Source: Ottelia alismoides
Taxonomy: Eukaryota > Streptophyta > Magnoliopsida > Alismatales > Hydrocharitaceae
NCBI GenBank assembly: GCA_037367405.1
Contig: JAZKJV010002626.1
Coordinates: 310,001-374,000, forward strand
Reading direction: 5' to 3'
DNA: 64,000 bases
The notes beneath the pieces were generated by a model. The model was not told the DNA's origin. It did not search any database and saw only the letters and a program-made list of their open reading frames with translations. Positions 1 to 8,460 of this stretch are shown piece by piece; the stretch's first letter is position 1, and the number at the start of each line of letters is the position of its first letter. Made by a program: the position numbers and the translations under genes.

Positions 1-448
1 CGGTACTGGCCATGACAGCGGGTAGGGACTGTATAATACCGGAGACAGACAATGTGTATTTTTCTAATTATTAAAATTCGAATAATACGTACTTTGAGTA
101 TATACCTACTATTCAAGTAAAAGACATGTTTGTTGATTGATGATTGGATTGATGATTAATTTAATGTGATTAAATTAATTATATCCAATAAACACTCTAT
201 TATGAATAGATGTGTATTTCCCTTGGAAGAATTAATTATGTGAATATGATTCACGATAATTAATTACAATTTGAATATGAGGTGGAGGATCACATAAGTG
301 ACATCCATGGTCTCCCGTCAAGGCAAAGGATTCCGTCGCCAGTTGTTGTGTATGGGAGACGCCTGTCCGAAGTGACAGATCCTGTGCATGATTTAATTGG
401 ATTGGGTTCTTTGCTTCTCGAAAGAGTAAGGCCGTATACGTAGTGACC

Positions 449-485
449 CCAATATCGGATCCTCATATTATTGGGGCGATATTGG
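449..485 (+). other. Conserved leader hairpin (copy A)
   Basis: Two 9-nt arms, CCAATATCG and CGATATTGG, can pair around a 19-nt loop containing GGATCC-like sequence and a run of G. The same 37-nt structure stands at the same place in copies B and C, between the PBS and gag. Position and conservation suggest an RNA dimerisation or packaging signal; that is inference. Confidence 0.55.
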
Positions 486-715
486 ATTGCGTATAGCGAG
501 TATTAAGCCTGTTGACGGTTGGTTCAATTAATGACGGGTCAACATTGCCTTAGGGGTGGTGGGCCCGGGTGTTAAAGACCGAATTGGGAAATACAAGTTG
601 GACTTGCAAGGCGGAATGTGTTCCCGCTTCTTTTTATCCGAGTTGTAGGTTCTCATATTATTGGGATGCAACGAAGATAAGGAAGGAGATCCCAGATCTT
701 GCTTGAGATATAATG

Positions 716-861
716 GTAAGAATATCTCTTACATTGAAAGTGATTAAGGGAATGAACTTTCAGTGTTGACAAGGCAAGACAACTTTGATATAAAAATTCC
801 TAAATCAAAGTAAAACATGTATATATAATATATATACACTTATGCAAATTTCTTATTTCAG
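716..861 (+). other. Intron-like segment in the Copia leader (copy A)
   Basis: A consensus donor (ATG/GTAAGAATA) at 716 and an acceptor with a pyrimidine-rich lead (TTCTTATTTCAG) ending at 861 frame a 146-nt AT-rich segment. Copies B and C have the same pair 145 and 147 nt apart. Splicing before gag would be unusual for Copia elements and is inferred only from the sites. Confidence 0.35.
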
Positions 862-1650
862 ATAATCCATCATTAAACCCACTCAATGTTATACTCAATA
901 ATAACCAGTAAAATATCATGGATTGACTCTTGATCCAGATATTGTACTTGCAATTGGACACATATTGTATGTGGTTGCAATGAGCAAGTTTCCTCAACAT
1001 AATGAGGAAGGGCAATTTAATAAGACAATAAGACATCACCTTAGGGTTTGTATGTCTCTATAGTCTTGATCTTTCATCGAGTGTACTTTGGAAGTAACAT
1101 GTCGATGCTGATCGTAATTGTCGAATAATCCTTATAAAATAAAAGAAGATATTTTGGCATGCAAATGTGCTCTAGACATTTAATCATGAATGACATGGTT
1201 CCCTGCATTATGCAGAATGGTGGCTCGAAAGAGATGGTGTATTCAAAATGTTTGAATACCTACCTGAACCTAAGTCTCTAAGAGTTAAGATGTATGAAGA
1301 TATGATGAGTGTCATCATTCTATTATCTATACTCTAGTCATTCATGAAGCTTTATGATATTCATATTGTATGAATTTAATGAAGCATGTATAAATGTTGA
1401 AATGCTCTTACATTGAATTCTTTTGAATTTAACATAAGAGATCCTTAGTCTTAAGCAATGATTGTTTATGGATTAAGAGAGTGCAGTGGAAGCATGGGTC
1501 AGACCCGAGTAAGAAGGAAAGTCAAAGAGTTGACCTACTTATGTGACTTCCATATGACATCCAAAGAGTTGGATGAATGCCAATACTGCAATATGTTGAT
1601 GTGTTGATAGTATGACTATCAAGTCTGTCTAAAATCCTTAGTGAAGGACT
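862..1650 (+). pseudogene. Degenerate Copia gag region (copy A)
   Basis: The stretch lies between the leader and the GAG-preintegrase segment, where Copia gag and protease are expected. Broken frames give weak gag-like pieces: one reads NGGSKEM near 1213, and the end of the region carries Trp/Asn/Cys-rich codons resembling the entry to a CCHC zinc knuckle. It has many stops and frameshifts. Homologous DNA occurs in copies B (about 38.95-39.7 kb and 46.7-47.5 kb) and C (17.3-18.1 kb, reversed). Gag would form the cytoplasmic particle. Assignment rests mainly on position and shared sequence among copies; a gag domain was not unambiguously recognised. Confidence 0.5.
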
Positions 1651-2134
1651 CAGATAGAGCATCAAAATAATCTACATATAATCATTGACTTTGACTTACT
1701 TATTTCATAAGATAAAGTCTGATAATTGTATCCCAATGTTCTAGTGATATTTGCAATTGGTTGCATATATATATTAGAAGATTAGAAATTTGATCTTAAG
1801 GTTTATAGTTATCTACATGGATATTGATGTAATTGTTGCATCAATCTCTGTTGGATAGATAGACTTCATATTCTCAGTGGGAGAGTCCTTAGTCTTAGAG
1901 AATGTCTCTATGACCTAGATATTAGAATACCCCATTGTTTGTTTCTAAATGTTGGAAATAAACATGAATTCTGAGATAGAACTATCATAAAGAGTTATGA
2001 TGGAAATATTTCAGATAGTAATCTAACATCTAGTGGACTCCACAAAATTAGAAAATTAATGAACAGTTCATTAAGATTTCTAATACTGGAAATCAAACCT
2101 TATAAGATCAATAGGAGGATGAAAGATCATTTGA

Positions 2135-2360
2135 CAATGATTTGGCATCAAGCCTTGGACATTTGTTTGTTGATTTAATCAATAGACTAGTAAGATATGA
2201 AACTTTAGAATGTCTAAAATTTCAAATCTTACATACTTGTGAATATTATATTCAAAGTAAAATGTCCAATACACCCTTCTCTGGGAATGGTGTTAGATGT
2301 CAAGGTATTCAGGATCTCATACATATTGATATATGTGGATCATCTATATCATAGTGAACA
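2135..2360 (+). pseudogene. GAG-preintegrase / integrase N-terminal zinc finger (copy A)
   Basis: A 70-codon open stretch reads as the Copia GAG-preintegrase module. It has a WHQ-type start, an LGH motif, a long hydrophobic helix, a Cys of the HHCC finger (the second Cys is replaced by Tyr), the typical NTPF segment, then LIHIDICG, which matches the conserved entry into the integrase core (usually LIHTDVCGP). The zinc finger normally helps integrase bind cDNA ends. The frame closes soon after at 2352-2354. The same block is readable in copy B near 40.26-40.46 kb and in copy C near 16.60-16.83 kb reversed. Confidence 0.8.
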
Positions 2361-2950
2361 TTATGGATATGTGATATCTATTGATGATTACGTATGATAT
2401 GAGATTTCTTCTCTTCACCTGAGAAACCTTTGAAATGTTCAAAGATTTCACAATTTTGGTTTAGAACCAAAGTTTGGAGAAAGATGAAATGAATTTGATC
2501 TAACCTAGGTAGCTTGTACCTATTAGATAAAATTCAAAGAATACCTTATGGAGATATGAATATCATTTCTATCTCACTCCTCCTAATACACCTAAACTCA
2601 ATGGAGTTGTAGGGAGATACAATTGGATCATGTGTGACATGATTTGATCAATGATTAATTTTAGCATAATTTCCTCTTAGTTTCCTGGTATATATGTGTA
2701 GTAGAGACTACAATATATATCCTTAATAAGGTTCCATGGATGTAAGCTGGAATCTAGCACTTGAGAGTGCTACTTCATTAGGAAAATAAAGTATGGTATT
2801 GGATACCTACTTTATGACCTTGAGATTCTTAAAAGATCTCATCTCTAAGAATGTGAATCTTGGAGGATTGAGAATCTTGAGAATCAAGATGAAAATGAAG
2901 TAAAGGAACTCATTTAATCTTGAGAAGATAATGAGGCTCCTGAAATCGGA
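2361..2950 (+). pseudogene. Degenerate integrase core region (copy A)
   Basis: This follows the GAG-preintegrase segment and precedes RT. Short frames recall the Copia integrase, such as the Thr-Pro-(Gln/Leu)-Asn-Gly-Val segment near 2590-2610 (acacctaaactcaatggagt), which in working enzymes sits beside the catalytic Glu. Frameshifts every 50-100 nt prevent a continuous translation. Copies B (40.47-41.05 kb) and C (16.0-16.6 kb, reversed) hold the same DNA. Called from position and the one motif. Confidence 0.6.
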
Positions 2951-3179
2951 AACTAAAAGGACAATTAAAGATGAAACATTAATACCTCTTCAAATGAGTT
3001 TGAGGATGTATTCCATGTATCAGCCAAGTCTGACAATGATCGGACTTCATGTGATGAAGCTCCTAAGGATCATGACATGGAATGATGGATATTAGCAATA
3101 AAGTCTAAAGTAGACTTCATATACAAATGTTGTATATGGACCCTCGAGGATCCACCTATAAGGGTTAGACCCGTTAAGG

Positions 3180-3760
3180 TGTAAATGGATCTTCAAGAGA
3201 AGAGGGAACCTGATGAGAAGGTAGAGACCTTCAAAGCTCGTTTCGTAGCCACAAGCTACACACCGGAAGAGAAGACATTGCTTGCAATGAGACTTGCTTT
3301 TCGGTAACCATGCTTAAACTCATCAGAATATTGCTAACCTTAGCTACACAACTTGACTATTGCATCTTCAGGATGTAATTCAAGATTGCATTCCTCTAAA
3401 GAATACCTCTCTGAGGATATTCACATGAAGTAGCCCCAGGGCTTCATGTTTGGGGAAGGTAAGGTGTGAAAGCTAAAGAAATCCATCTATGGACTCAAAT
3501 AAGCTTCTTGTAGTTGGAACATCAGATTTGATGAAATTATAAATGTTATGATTTCAAATAGAATCTTGATGTACCATGTGAAGCTTAGTGGGAGTACCAT
3601 TGTGTTCATCGTGCTGAATGTAGATAATATCCTAATCATTTGGAATGATATAAGGATGATAATAAGTGTTTTGTAGACTGGCTATTCCATACCTTGAGAT
3701 ATGATCTCAAGAATACCTCTTAGATCTTAGTTCTGAAGTTGTTCAGAAGCAAAGAAAAGA
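3180..3760 (+). pseudogene. Degenerate reverse transcriptase (copy A)
   Basis: Pieces of a Copia RT are visible in several frames: the 'F-K-A-R-F-V-A' segment near 3228-3250, the FDE(I) segment near 3525-3535, and, near 3600-3660, a V-F-I-V-L-N-V-D-N-I-L-I-I run that corresponds to the catalytic box (YVDD in active enzymes). Here the second catalytic Asp is replaced by Asn, which would inactivate the polymerase. Premature stops follow directly. RT would have copied the element RNA into cDNA inside the particle. Confidence 0.8.
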
Positions 3761-4260
3761 GGGTATTGGGACTGTCACATTTGTAGTACACCTTGGACAT
3801 ATTCCATTCTTGGAAATTCCAAGAAAGGCTTCCTTCCCTTGAGATTTGGTACTGACCTATCTAAAGGGATAGCACCTCAAAGAGTTGAGGAAGTGAATGC
3901 TAGAACTGCTTGCACCCGTGCATCAGTTACGAGAAGCTAAGTGTATGCTTGATGTGTACAAAAGTCAGATATCTGCCATGCAGTGGGAGTAGCAAAGTGT
4001 TGCTAATCCTACTATGGAGAGAAAACACTTGATTGCAGTAATAACGATATCTTCAAATATGACAAGGCTTTAGAGATGGTGATCTCTAAGTCTTATCTTC
4101 AAGAGCTTAAGACTTTATAGATAGAGATCTAAAAGGTCTTAACTACGAATACCGTAGGAGATAGTGATCTCCAAGAATAAGGGTATTCTGATAAGGATTA
4201 TGGAAATACTGGTTATAATAGTTATTAAGCAATAGTGTCAAAGACACTATAACTGCTTTG
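3761..4260 (+). pseudogene. Degenerate RT C-terminus and RNase H (copy A)
   Basis: The region matches the linker and RNase H of plant Copia polyproteins. A 'G-T-D-L-S-K-G-I-A-P' run near 3848-3875 corresponds to the common LSK..(S/C)P segment, followed by a run equivalent to MxxxPYASAVG and by a 'D-I-C-H-A-V-G-V' segment near 3968-3990 (usual form RPDICYAVG). A 'Y-G-N-T-G-Y' segment near 4200 replaces the GYTDSDF motif. It ends in stop-rich DNA before the PPT. Copy C retains an open 85-codon version of this block (15015-15272). Confidence 0.8.
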
Positions 4261-4463
4261 ACTAGATTGAGTATAGGTTGCATTAGATGCAACATTCGCA
4301 TTGGATGCGAGCACTGTTACCTAGGGATATGCAAGTGCCGTAAAAGGACTTGGCATAGTCTTTTGGGAACAGAGTGACTGATCAGCTTACCTAGCTATTT
4401 CTAAATAGCCTATGATTGTCACATGAGTGTGGGTTTATATGATTAGCCCATTAATGGCTCTTT

Positions 4464-4478
4464 GGGCTAGTGGGAGAT
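4464..4478 (+). other. Polypurine tract of Copia copy A
   Basis: GGGCTAGTGGGAGAT directly abuts the LTR start TGTTGGA at 4479. The same purine block precedes the 3' LTR of copy B (42579-42593) and, reversed, copy C (14484-14498). It would prime plus-strand cDNA synthesis. Confidence 0.85.
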
Positions 4479-6385
4479 TGTTGGACATGTGAGCCCACGG
4501 CGAGCCATTATGCAATAAATGTTATTGCGAATATCATTCCCTGATCTGAAATGAAGAATAAACAATTTGCATAATAGGTCCCTCTGTACAATTAGGGTTA
4601 TGTACCATGGCTCTCTTAATGATCATACAGCTGTTGATTCAATTATTGAATCATAGAGGCTGGTGCTTGGATGAATATCTAAAGAGTTAGATTGAGGACT
4701 CATCAAGCACCGTCAAATGATTGTTAAGATGTGATCTCCAGCCTGAGTAGGAGATGGCAATCCTTTCTCACATAGGCTGATATCTGACCAACCTCTTGAT
4801 GCAGGTCCTCTGCATAGGAATAGAGATTCGGAGGTGTCAGATTAGTTAGGTCAATGGGTTGACTTAACGAGATCGAGATAACCAAAGTCCTATGTTGAAT
4901 GCTGTCACAGCATAGGCACACATCCTCTGACCGGAGACAGATGTATTGCTATATGTCTGAGTATGTACATTTGGCAGACCAATAGGTTGATGACCTAACC
5001 AAGGTCTATACACCGGTGAGCTGGTGTGCATATAAGGGCATATGAGTAATACGATCTCTCAAAGGGATCATACAGGTTCACTACTGAACCGGAAGACATG
5101 AGCTCACTCATGAGATATTGGGAAGAATCAAATTCCGTGCACGGTCGTCTCGCTTTGGAAGCTTGACTGAATTTGTAGGTTTGATATATACTTTTGGAAA
5201 GTATATGATCAAGACCTAGGTATGATATATGCTTTTGGAAAGTATATGATCGATACCAAATCCCAATGATCAAATGAGAAATTTTGTGATCAAACCTTGA
5301 AGAAGATAGTGTAAAATATATCTTGATCTTCGGGTTGACCATGGGTCTTCCAGTATGCAGGATGTACAGGTATTGGGAATACCTGAGATTGATGTGATCA
5401 TAAACGATTGTATATCCATGACGCTTCCATTCCGAGGGAGTGATGAAACAGGTCTGGATTTTAGTGACTCCTTTCAGTAGATAAGCAATCCGATCTTAGT
5501 CCAAGTGTTGGACATTGATCTGAATGAGATTCAGATTCAATGAGAAGATTGGATTTGCGGTCTTGATTTAATCAAGCATCTGTGGGAGGTTCGTAGGATC
5601 TGGATTTGAGATAAGATCTCAACATCCAAGTCACTATACGTGGAATAATACAATCGCCCTGTCCTTATCTCCAAGTATCTGCGGAGAAAGCACATTATTC
5701 TTGAAAGGGTTCAAGAATAATTCTTTTGATGAAATATCCAAGCAAGGACTTGATGATTAAATGTGATTTGATTATCAAGCTTAAATATGAATATGATTCA
5801 TATTGTGAAAATGATTATCTAAGATAATTAAATGAGATTTAATTATCAAGGATTGAGAGAATGTGGATAACACTATCCATGATATATGTGTGTTATAAAT
5901 ATGATTTATAATATACATATATAAGAGAGAGAATTTATGTAAATAGCATTTGTTAATTAATAATGTGGATTGGATTCACATTTATTAATTAATTGGAAAT
6001 GCAATTTACTAATTAGTTTGGGTTGTGAATATGATTCACATAATGATCAATGGCATGATTGAAATATTCACAAATTAATTTGGAATTAATTTGGTGGATA
6101 TTATTGCAATAATAGTTATTGCAATTTATTAAGAAATAATAAGATAAAATAAAAGGAGACAAAATAAACCCCATTTTTAGGGAGGTTGGTTGACTCCATT
6201 TTTATTTATCACATTATCTCTTAATTAGTTAATGTTAAATTAAATTATGTTGCAACATTTTTTAATTTAAATTAATGTTGTTGGTTTTAACCAACAACAA
6301 TCATAGCCATTGATTTAGCATGGACCAAGCATAGCCCTTGGATCCATGTGTCCCATGGATTGAGATCCATTGGATCCTAAACTAA

Positions 6386-6393
6386 TATAAATA
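6386..6393 (+). promoter_or_regulatory. TATA box of LTR A
   Basis: TATAAATA lies about 60 nt upstream of the CT-rich leader, at the place where other copies have TATATAA (25121, 44646). It follows the conserved inverted CCATGG/GGATCC block. It is probably the core promoter of the element. Confidence 0.65.
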
Positions 6394-6447
6394 GAGGGCT
6401 AGGGTAGCCTTCCATGGTACATCATTTAGAGTTGTGCAAGGTTACAA

Positions 6448-6468
6448 CTCTCTCTCTCTCTCTCTCTC
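6448..6468 (+). repeat. (CT)n microsatellite in LTR leader
   Basis: This is a perfect CT dinucleotide run shortly downstream of the TATA box. It recurs at about 25205-25226 in the solo LTR and as broken CT tracts at 36945-36990 and 44700-44755 in the B LTRs, so it is a family feature. Confidence 0.9.
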
Positions 6469-6968
6469 ATTCTCGCCCTCTCTCTTTCTCTTCTCCATCA
6501 AGTGGCCGTCCACTTTGTGTTGAGAAAGGAGAGACTCTCGGCTTCTTCTTCGACGACTCATGGATCTCCATCTTCCTTGGAGTTGCTTACTCTAAAGGAA
6601 GACGACGGATTTCGTTTGACGAAATCGGGGGAGCCATCGCTTGGATCTTCATCGAGGATTGCGGGAAGGAACGTGACTCATCATCGCGCCCGCAAGTGCG
6701 TTTTTCGTGGATCGGACTTAAGATAGGAGGATCTCTACTTTGGGATCTCGCGATCACAACCACGCTTCAAGAGGTATTCCTTGTACTTTGTGGTTTGATG
6801 AAACGATTCGAGAAGTGTTCTCGTGATCATGTGGTTTCATCTTTAGAATTAAAAATTTTAATTTCCGCTGCTTCTAGCATCTAGTACGACTAGTTGCTCC
6901 GATTGCATACGATGCGATCGACACGCTTCCGTGATGCGCTTGAGGATTCTCAATATCCTTCAAGTTGA

Positions 6969-7817
6969 TGGGTGGAGGCTATCCCCACCCGGGCTGCAGA
7001 TAGTCGTATAGTGTGTTCCTTTCTCAAGGACCACATTATTGAACAGTTCGGGATCCCGAAAATATTGATTTCAGACAGAGGAAGCCATTTTATTAATAGA
7101 GAGGTAAAGAAGCTTGTGAAGGAGTACGCCATTGAGCATAGAGTTGCGTCTCCTTACCACCCTCAGACTAATGGCTTGGCAGAAATTTCAAATAGGGAGA
7201 TAAAGACGATATTGCAAAAAATTGTACATCTAGATAGGAAGAATTGGTCCCAAATAATTGAATCAATTCTATGGGCTTATTAGACGGTGTACAAGTCTCC
7301 TTTGGGTATGTCTCCTTACAGATTCGTGTATGGAAAGACTTGCCACCTGCCAGTGGAATTAATTCACATATCTTTATGGGAACTCCGTGTATGCAATCTT
7401 GATTATGAGAATGCAGGAAAGAACATGAAGTTAGATATGAATAAATTACTGAAATTCCGAGACTTTGCATATGATAACTCACTCATGTATAAGGAGTAAG
7501 TCAAGCGTTGGCATGATAAACACATTCGAAGGAAGACTTTCTCTCCTGATCAGAAAGTTTGGTTATTTGATGCTAAGTTGAAGCTGTTTTCAGGAAAATA
7601 GAAAAGCAAATGTTCAGGACCATTCATCGTGAGAGCTGTGTGTGACAATGAAAGTATTGTTATATCTGGGTTGTCATCTGACGCACAACCATTTGTTGTG
7701 AATGAACAGTTGTTGAAGCCACATCTAGATCATGATACATTCCTATCCAATGTGGATTCTATATATGTGGTATCAGATGATTATCTTTTGATTCCATCTT
7801 TTGCGTCTAATATATGA
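6969..7817 (+). pseudogene. Ty3/Gypsy integrase, three in-frame stops
   Basis: A single reading frame runs from WVEAIPT at 6969 to the TGA at 7815-7817, interrupted only by TAG at 7281-7283, TAA at 7497-7499 and TAG at 7599-7601. The catalytic Asp of SDRGSHF is at 7074-7076 and the Glu of NGLAEISNRE at 7182-7184, exactly 35 residues apart as in DD35E integrases; the first Asp is lost upstream. Later segments match plant Gypsy enzymes: SPYRFVYGK, CHLPVE, KRWHDKHI, and GPFIV, the GPF/Y module. Integrase would join cDNA to host DNA in the nucleus. The N-terminal zinc finger is missing because Copia copy A is inserted in front of it. The lack of frameshifts suggests recent inactivation. Confidence 0.93.
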
Positions 7818-7900
7818 GCTGACTACCTCTTGTATATCCTTTCATTTCATGCTTTCTTCTCCCGTTTCATTGTTCACCCCTTTTCCGTGTGTATATATGC

Positions 7901-7938
7901 TATACTTAAGATGTTCTTTATCCTATGTATAGGGGGTG
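7901..7938 (+). promoter_or_regulatory. Stem-loop + PPT-like module 1 (G1)
   Basis: TATACTTAAGAT can pair imperfectly with ATCCTATGTATA, and the 3' arm runs straight into GGGGGTGA. This is the first of four similar modules. Confidence 0.5.
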
Positions 7939-7988
7939 AAGGATTTGTGTTGTTCATATTCGTCCTATTCATCACTTTTGTTGTTACC

Positions 7989-8030
7989 TATACTTAGGGA
8001 TACTCTACCCTAAGTTTGAGGGGGGGGGGA
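7989..8030 (+). promoter_or_regulatory. Stem-loop + PPT-like module 2 (G1)
   Basis: The arms TACTTAGGG and CCCTAAGTTT flank a short loop and are followed by a ten-base G run ending in A. This G run is the longest purine tract in the series. Confidence 0.55.
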
Positions 8031-8114
8031 TGATGTTGTACATATCGTGTTTTTTGTATTTTTCATTGAGTCTGCACATTCTTTTCAACGGTTTTCCCTT
8101 TTGTACTCTCTACT

Positions 8115-8150
8115 GTGCTTAGGATTACTTGATCTTAAGTATAGGGGGGA
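8115..8150 (+). promoter_or_regulatory. Stem-loop + PPT-like module 3 (G1)
   Basis: The arms GCTTAGGAT and ATCTTAAGT enclose the loop TACTTG, followed by ATAGGGGGGA. The layout matches modules 2 and 4. Confidence 0.55.
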
Positions 8151-8216
8151 TCACCGACTTCTCTTCTTTTTATCTTTTCTTTGAGTCGTTGCAACATAGG
8201 AGTCTTTTCACTTTTC

Positions 8217-8295
8217 TATACTTAGCACGAGTTATGTATTCCTTTGTCACTCTTTGATCACTATGAGGACATAGTTCGAGCTAAGTATAGGGGGT
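8217..8295 (+). promoter_or_regulatory. Stem-loop + PPT-like module 4 (G1)
   Basis: This is a longer hairpin. The arm starting TATACTTAGCACGAG pairs with the arm ending GAGCTAAGTATA across about 30 nt and leads into GGGGGT. G2 has the same module at 27295-27372 with a better-paired inner stem (TATGTCTTC with GAAGACATA). Confidence 0.6.
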
Positions 8296-8392
8296 GTGCC
8301 ATATATATCGTATATATACTTTAGACATAACTCGTACTTTTTAAGATAATTATTTTGGGGGATATGTATATAATTCTGTAAAATCCACATTT

Positions 8393-8460
8393 GAAAAAAA
8401 ACAAAAACAAAAACAAAAAATAAAAACAACAAAAAAATAAAAATAAAACAAAAAAAACAC
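8393..8460 (+). repeat. AAAAAC-rich low-complexity tract
   Basis: Repeated AAAAAC and AAAATAAAAAC units follow module 4. This is simple sequence in the G1 3' UTR with no coding content. Confidence 0.8.

Larger units (their letters stand above)
1..4478 (+). mobile_element. Copia copy A, internal region (5' end outside window)
   Basis: This is the internal part of a Ty1/Copia retrotransposon. Its first bases match the stretch just after the PBS leader in copy B (from about 38.09 kb) and, reverse-complemented, copy C (about 18.95 kb), so the 5' LTR and PBS lie upstream of the window. Reading rightwards there is a leader, a gag-like region, the GAG-preintegrase zinc-finger segment, integrase, reverse transcriptase with a degraded YVDD box, RNase H, and a polypurine tract next to the LTR at 4479. 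That order (integrase before RT) is the Copia order. Stops and frameshifts occur throughout, so it encodes nothing functional. Placement as a Tork/Angela-like lineage is only a guess from the long LTR and TGTTGGA start. Confidence 0.9.
4479..6962 (+). repeat. 3' LTR of Copia copy A
   Basis: The repeat starts TGTTGGACATGTGAGCC and ends ATATCCTTCA, so it keeps the TG...CA ends. It is about 2484 bp, slightly shorter than its relatives (2614-2651 bp). Internal landmarks shared with the other copies are a pair of 41-nt iterons (5182-5257), many AATTAAATGTGATTTAATTA-like segments in U3, a TATAAATA box at 6386-6393, a CT microsatellite at 6448-6468 just after the expected start site, and a GC-richer leader. 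The 3' flank AGTTG runs straight into Gypsy integrase codons, which marks the insertion point. Confidence 0.93.

Noticed and set aside
6414..6884. 156-codon frame beginning in the CT-rich part of LTR A
   Set aside because: It lies in the LTR leader. The counterparts in other LTR copies are open in different frames or interrupted, and the Ser/Leu-rich start is translated CT microsatellite.
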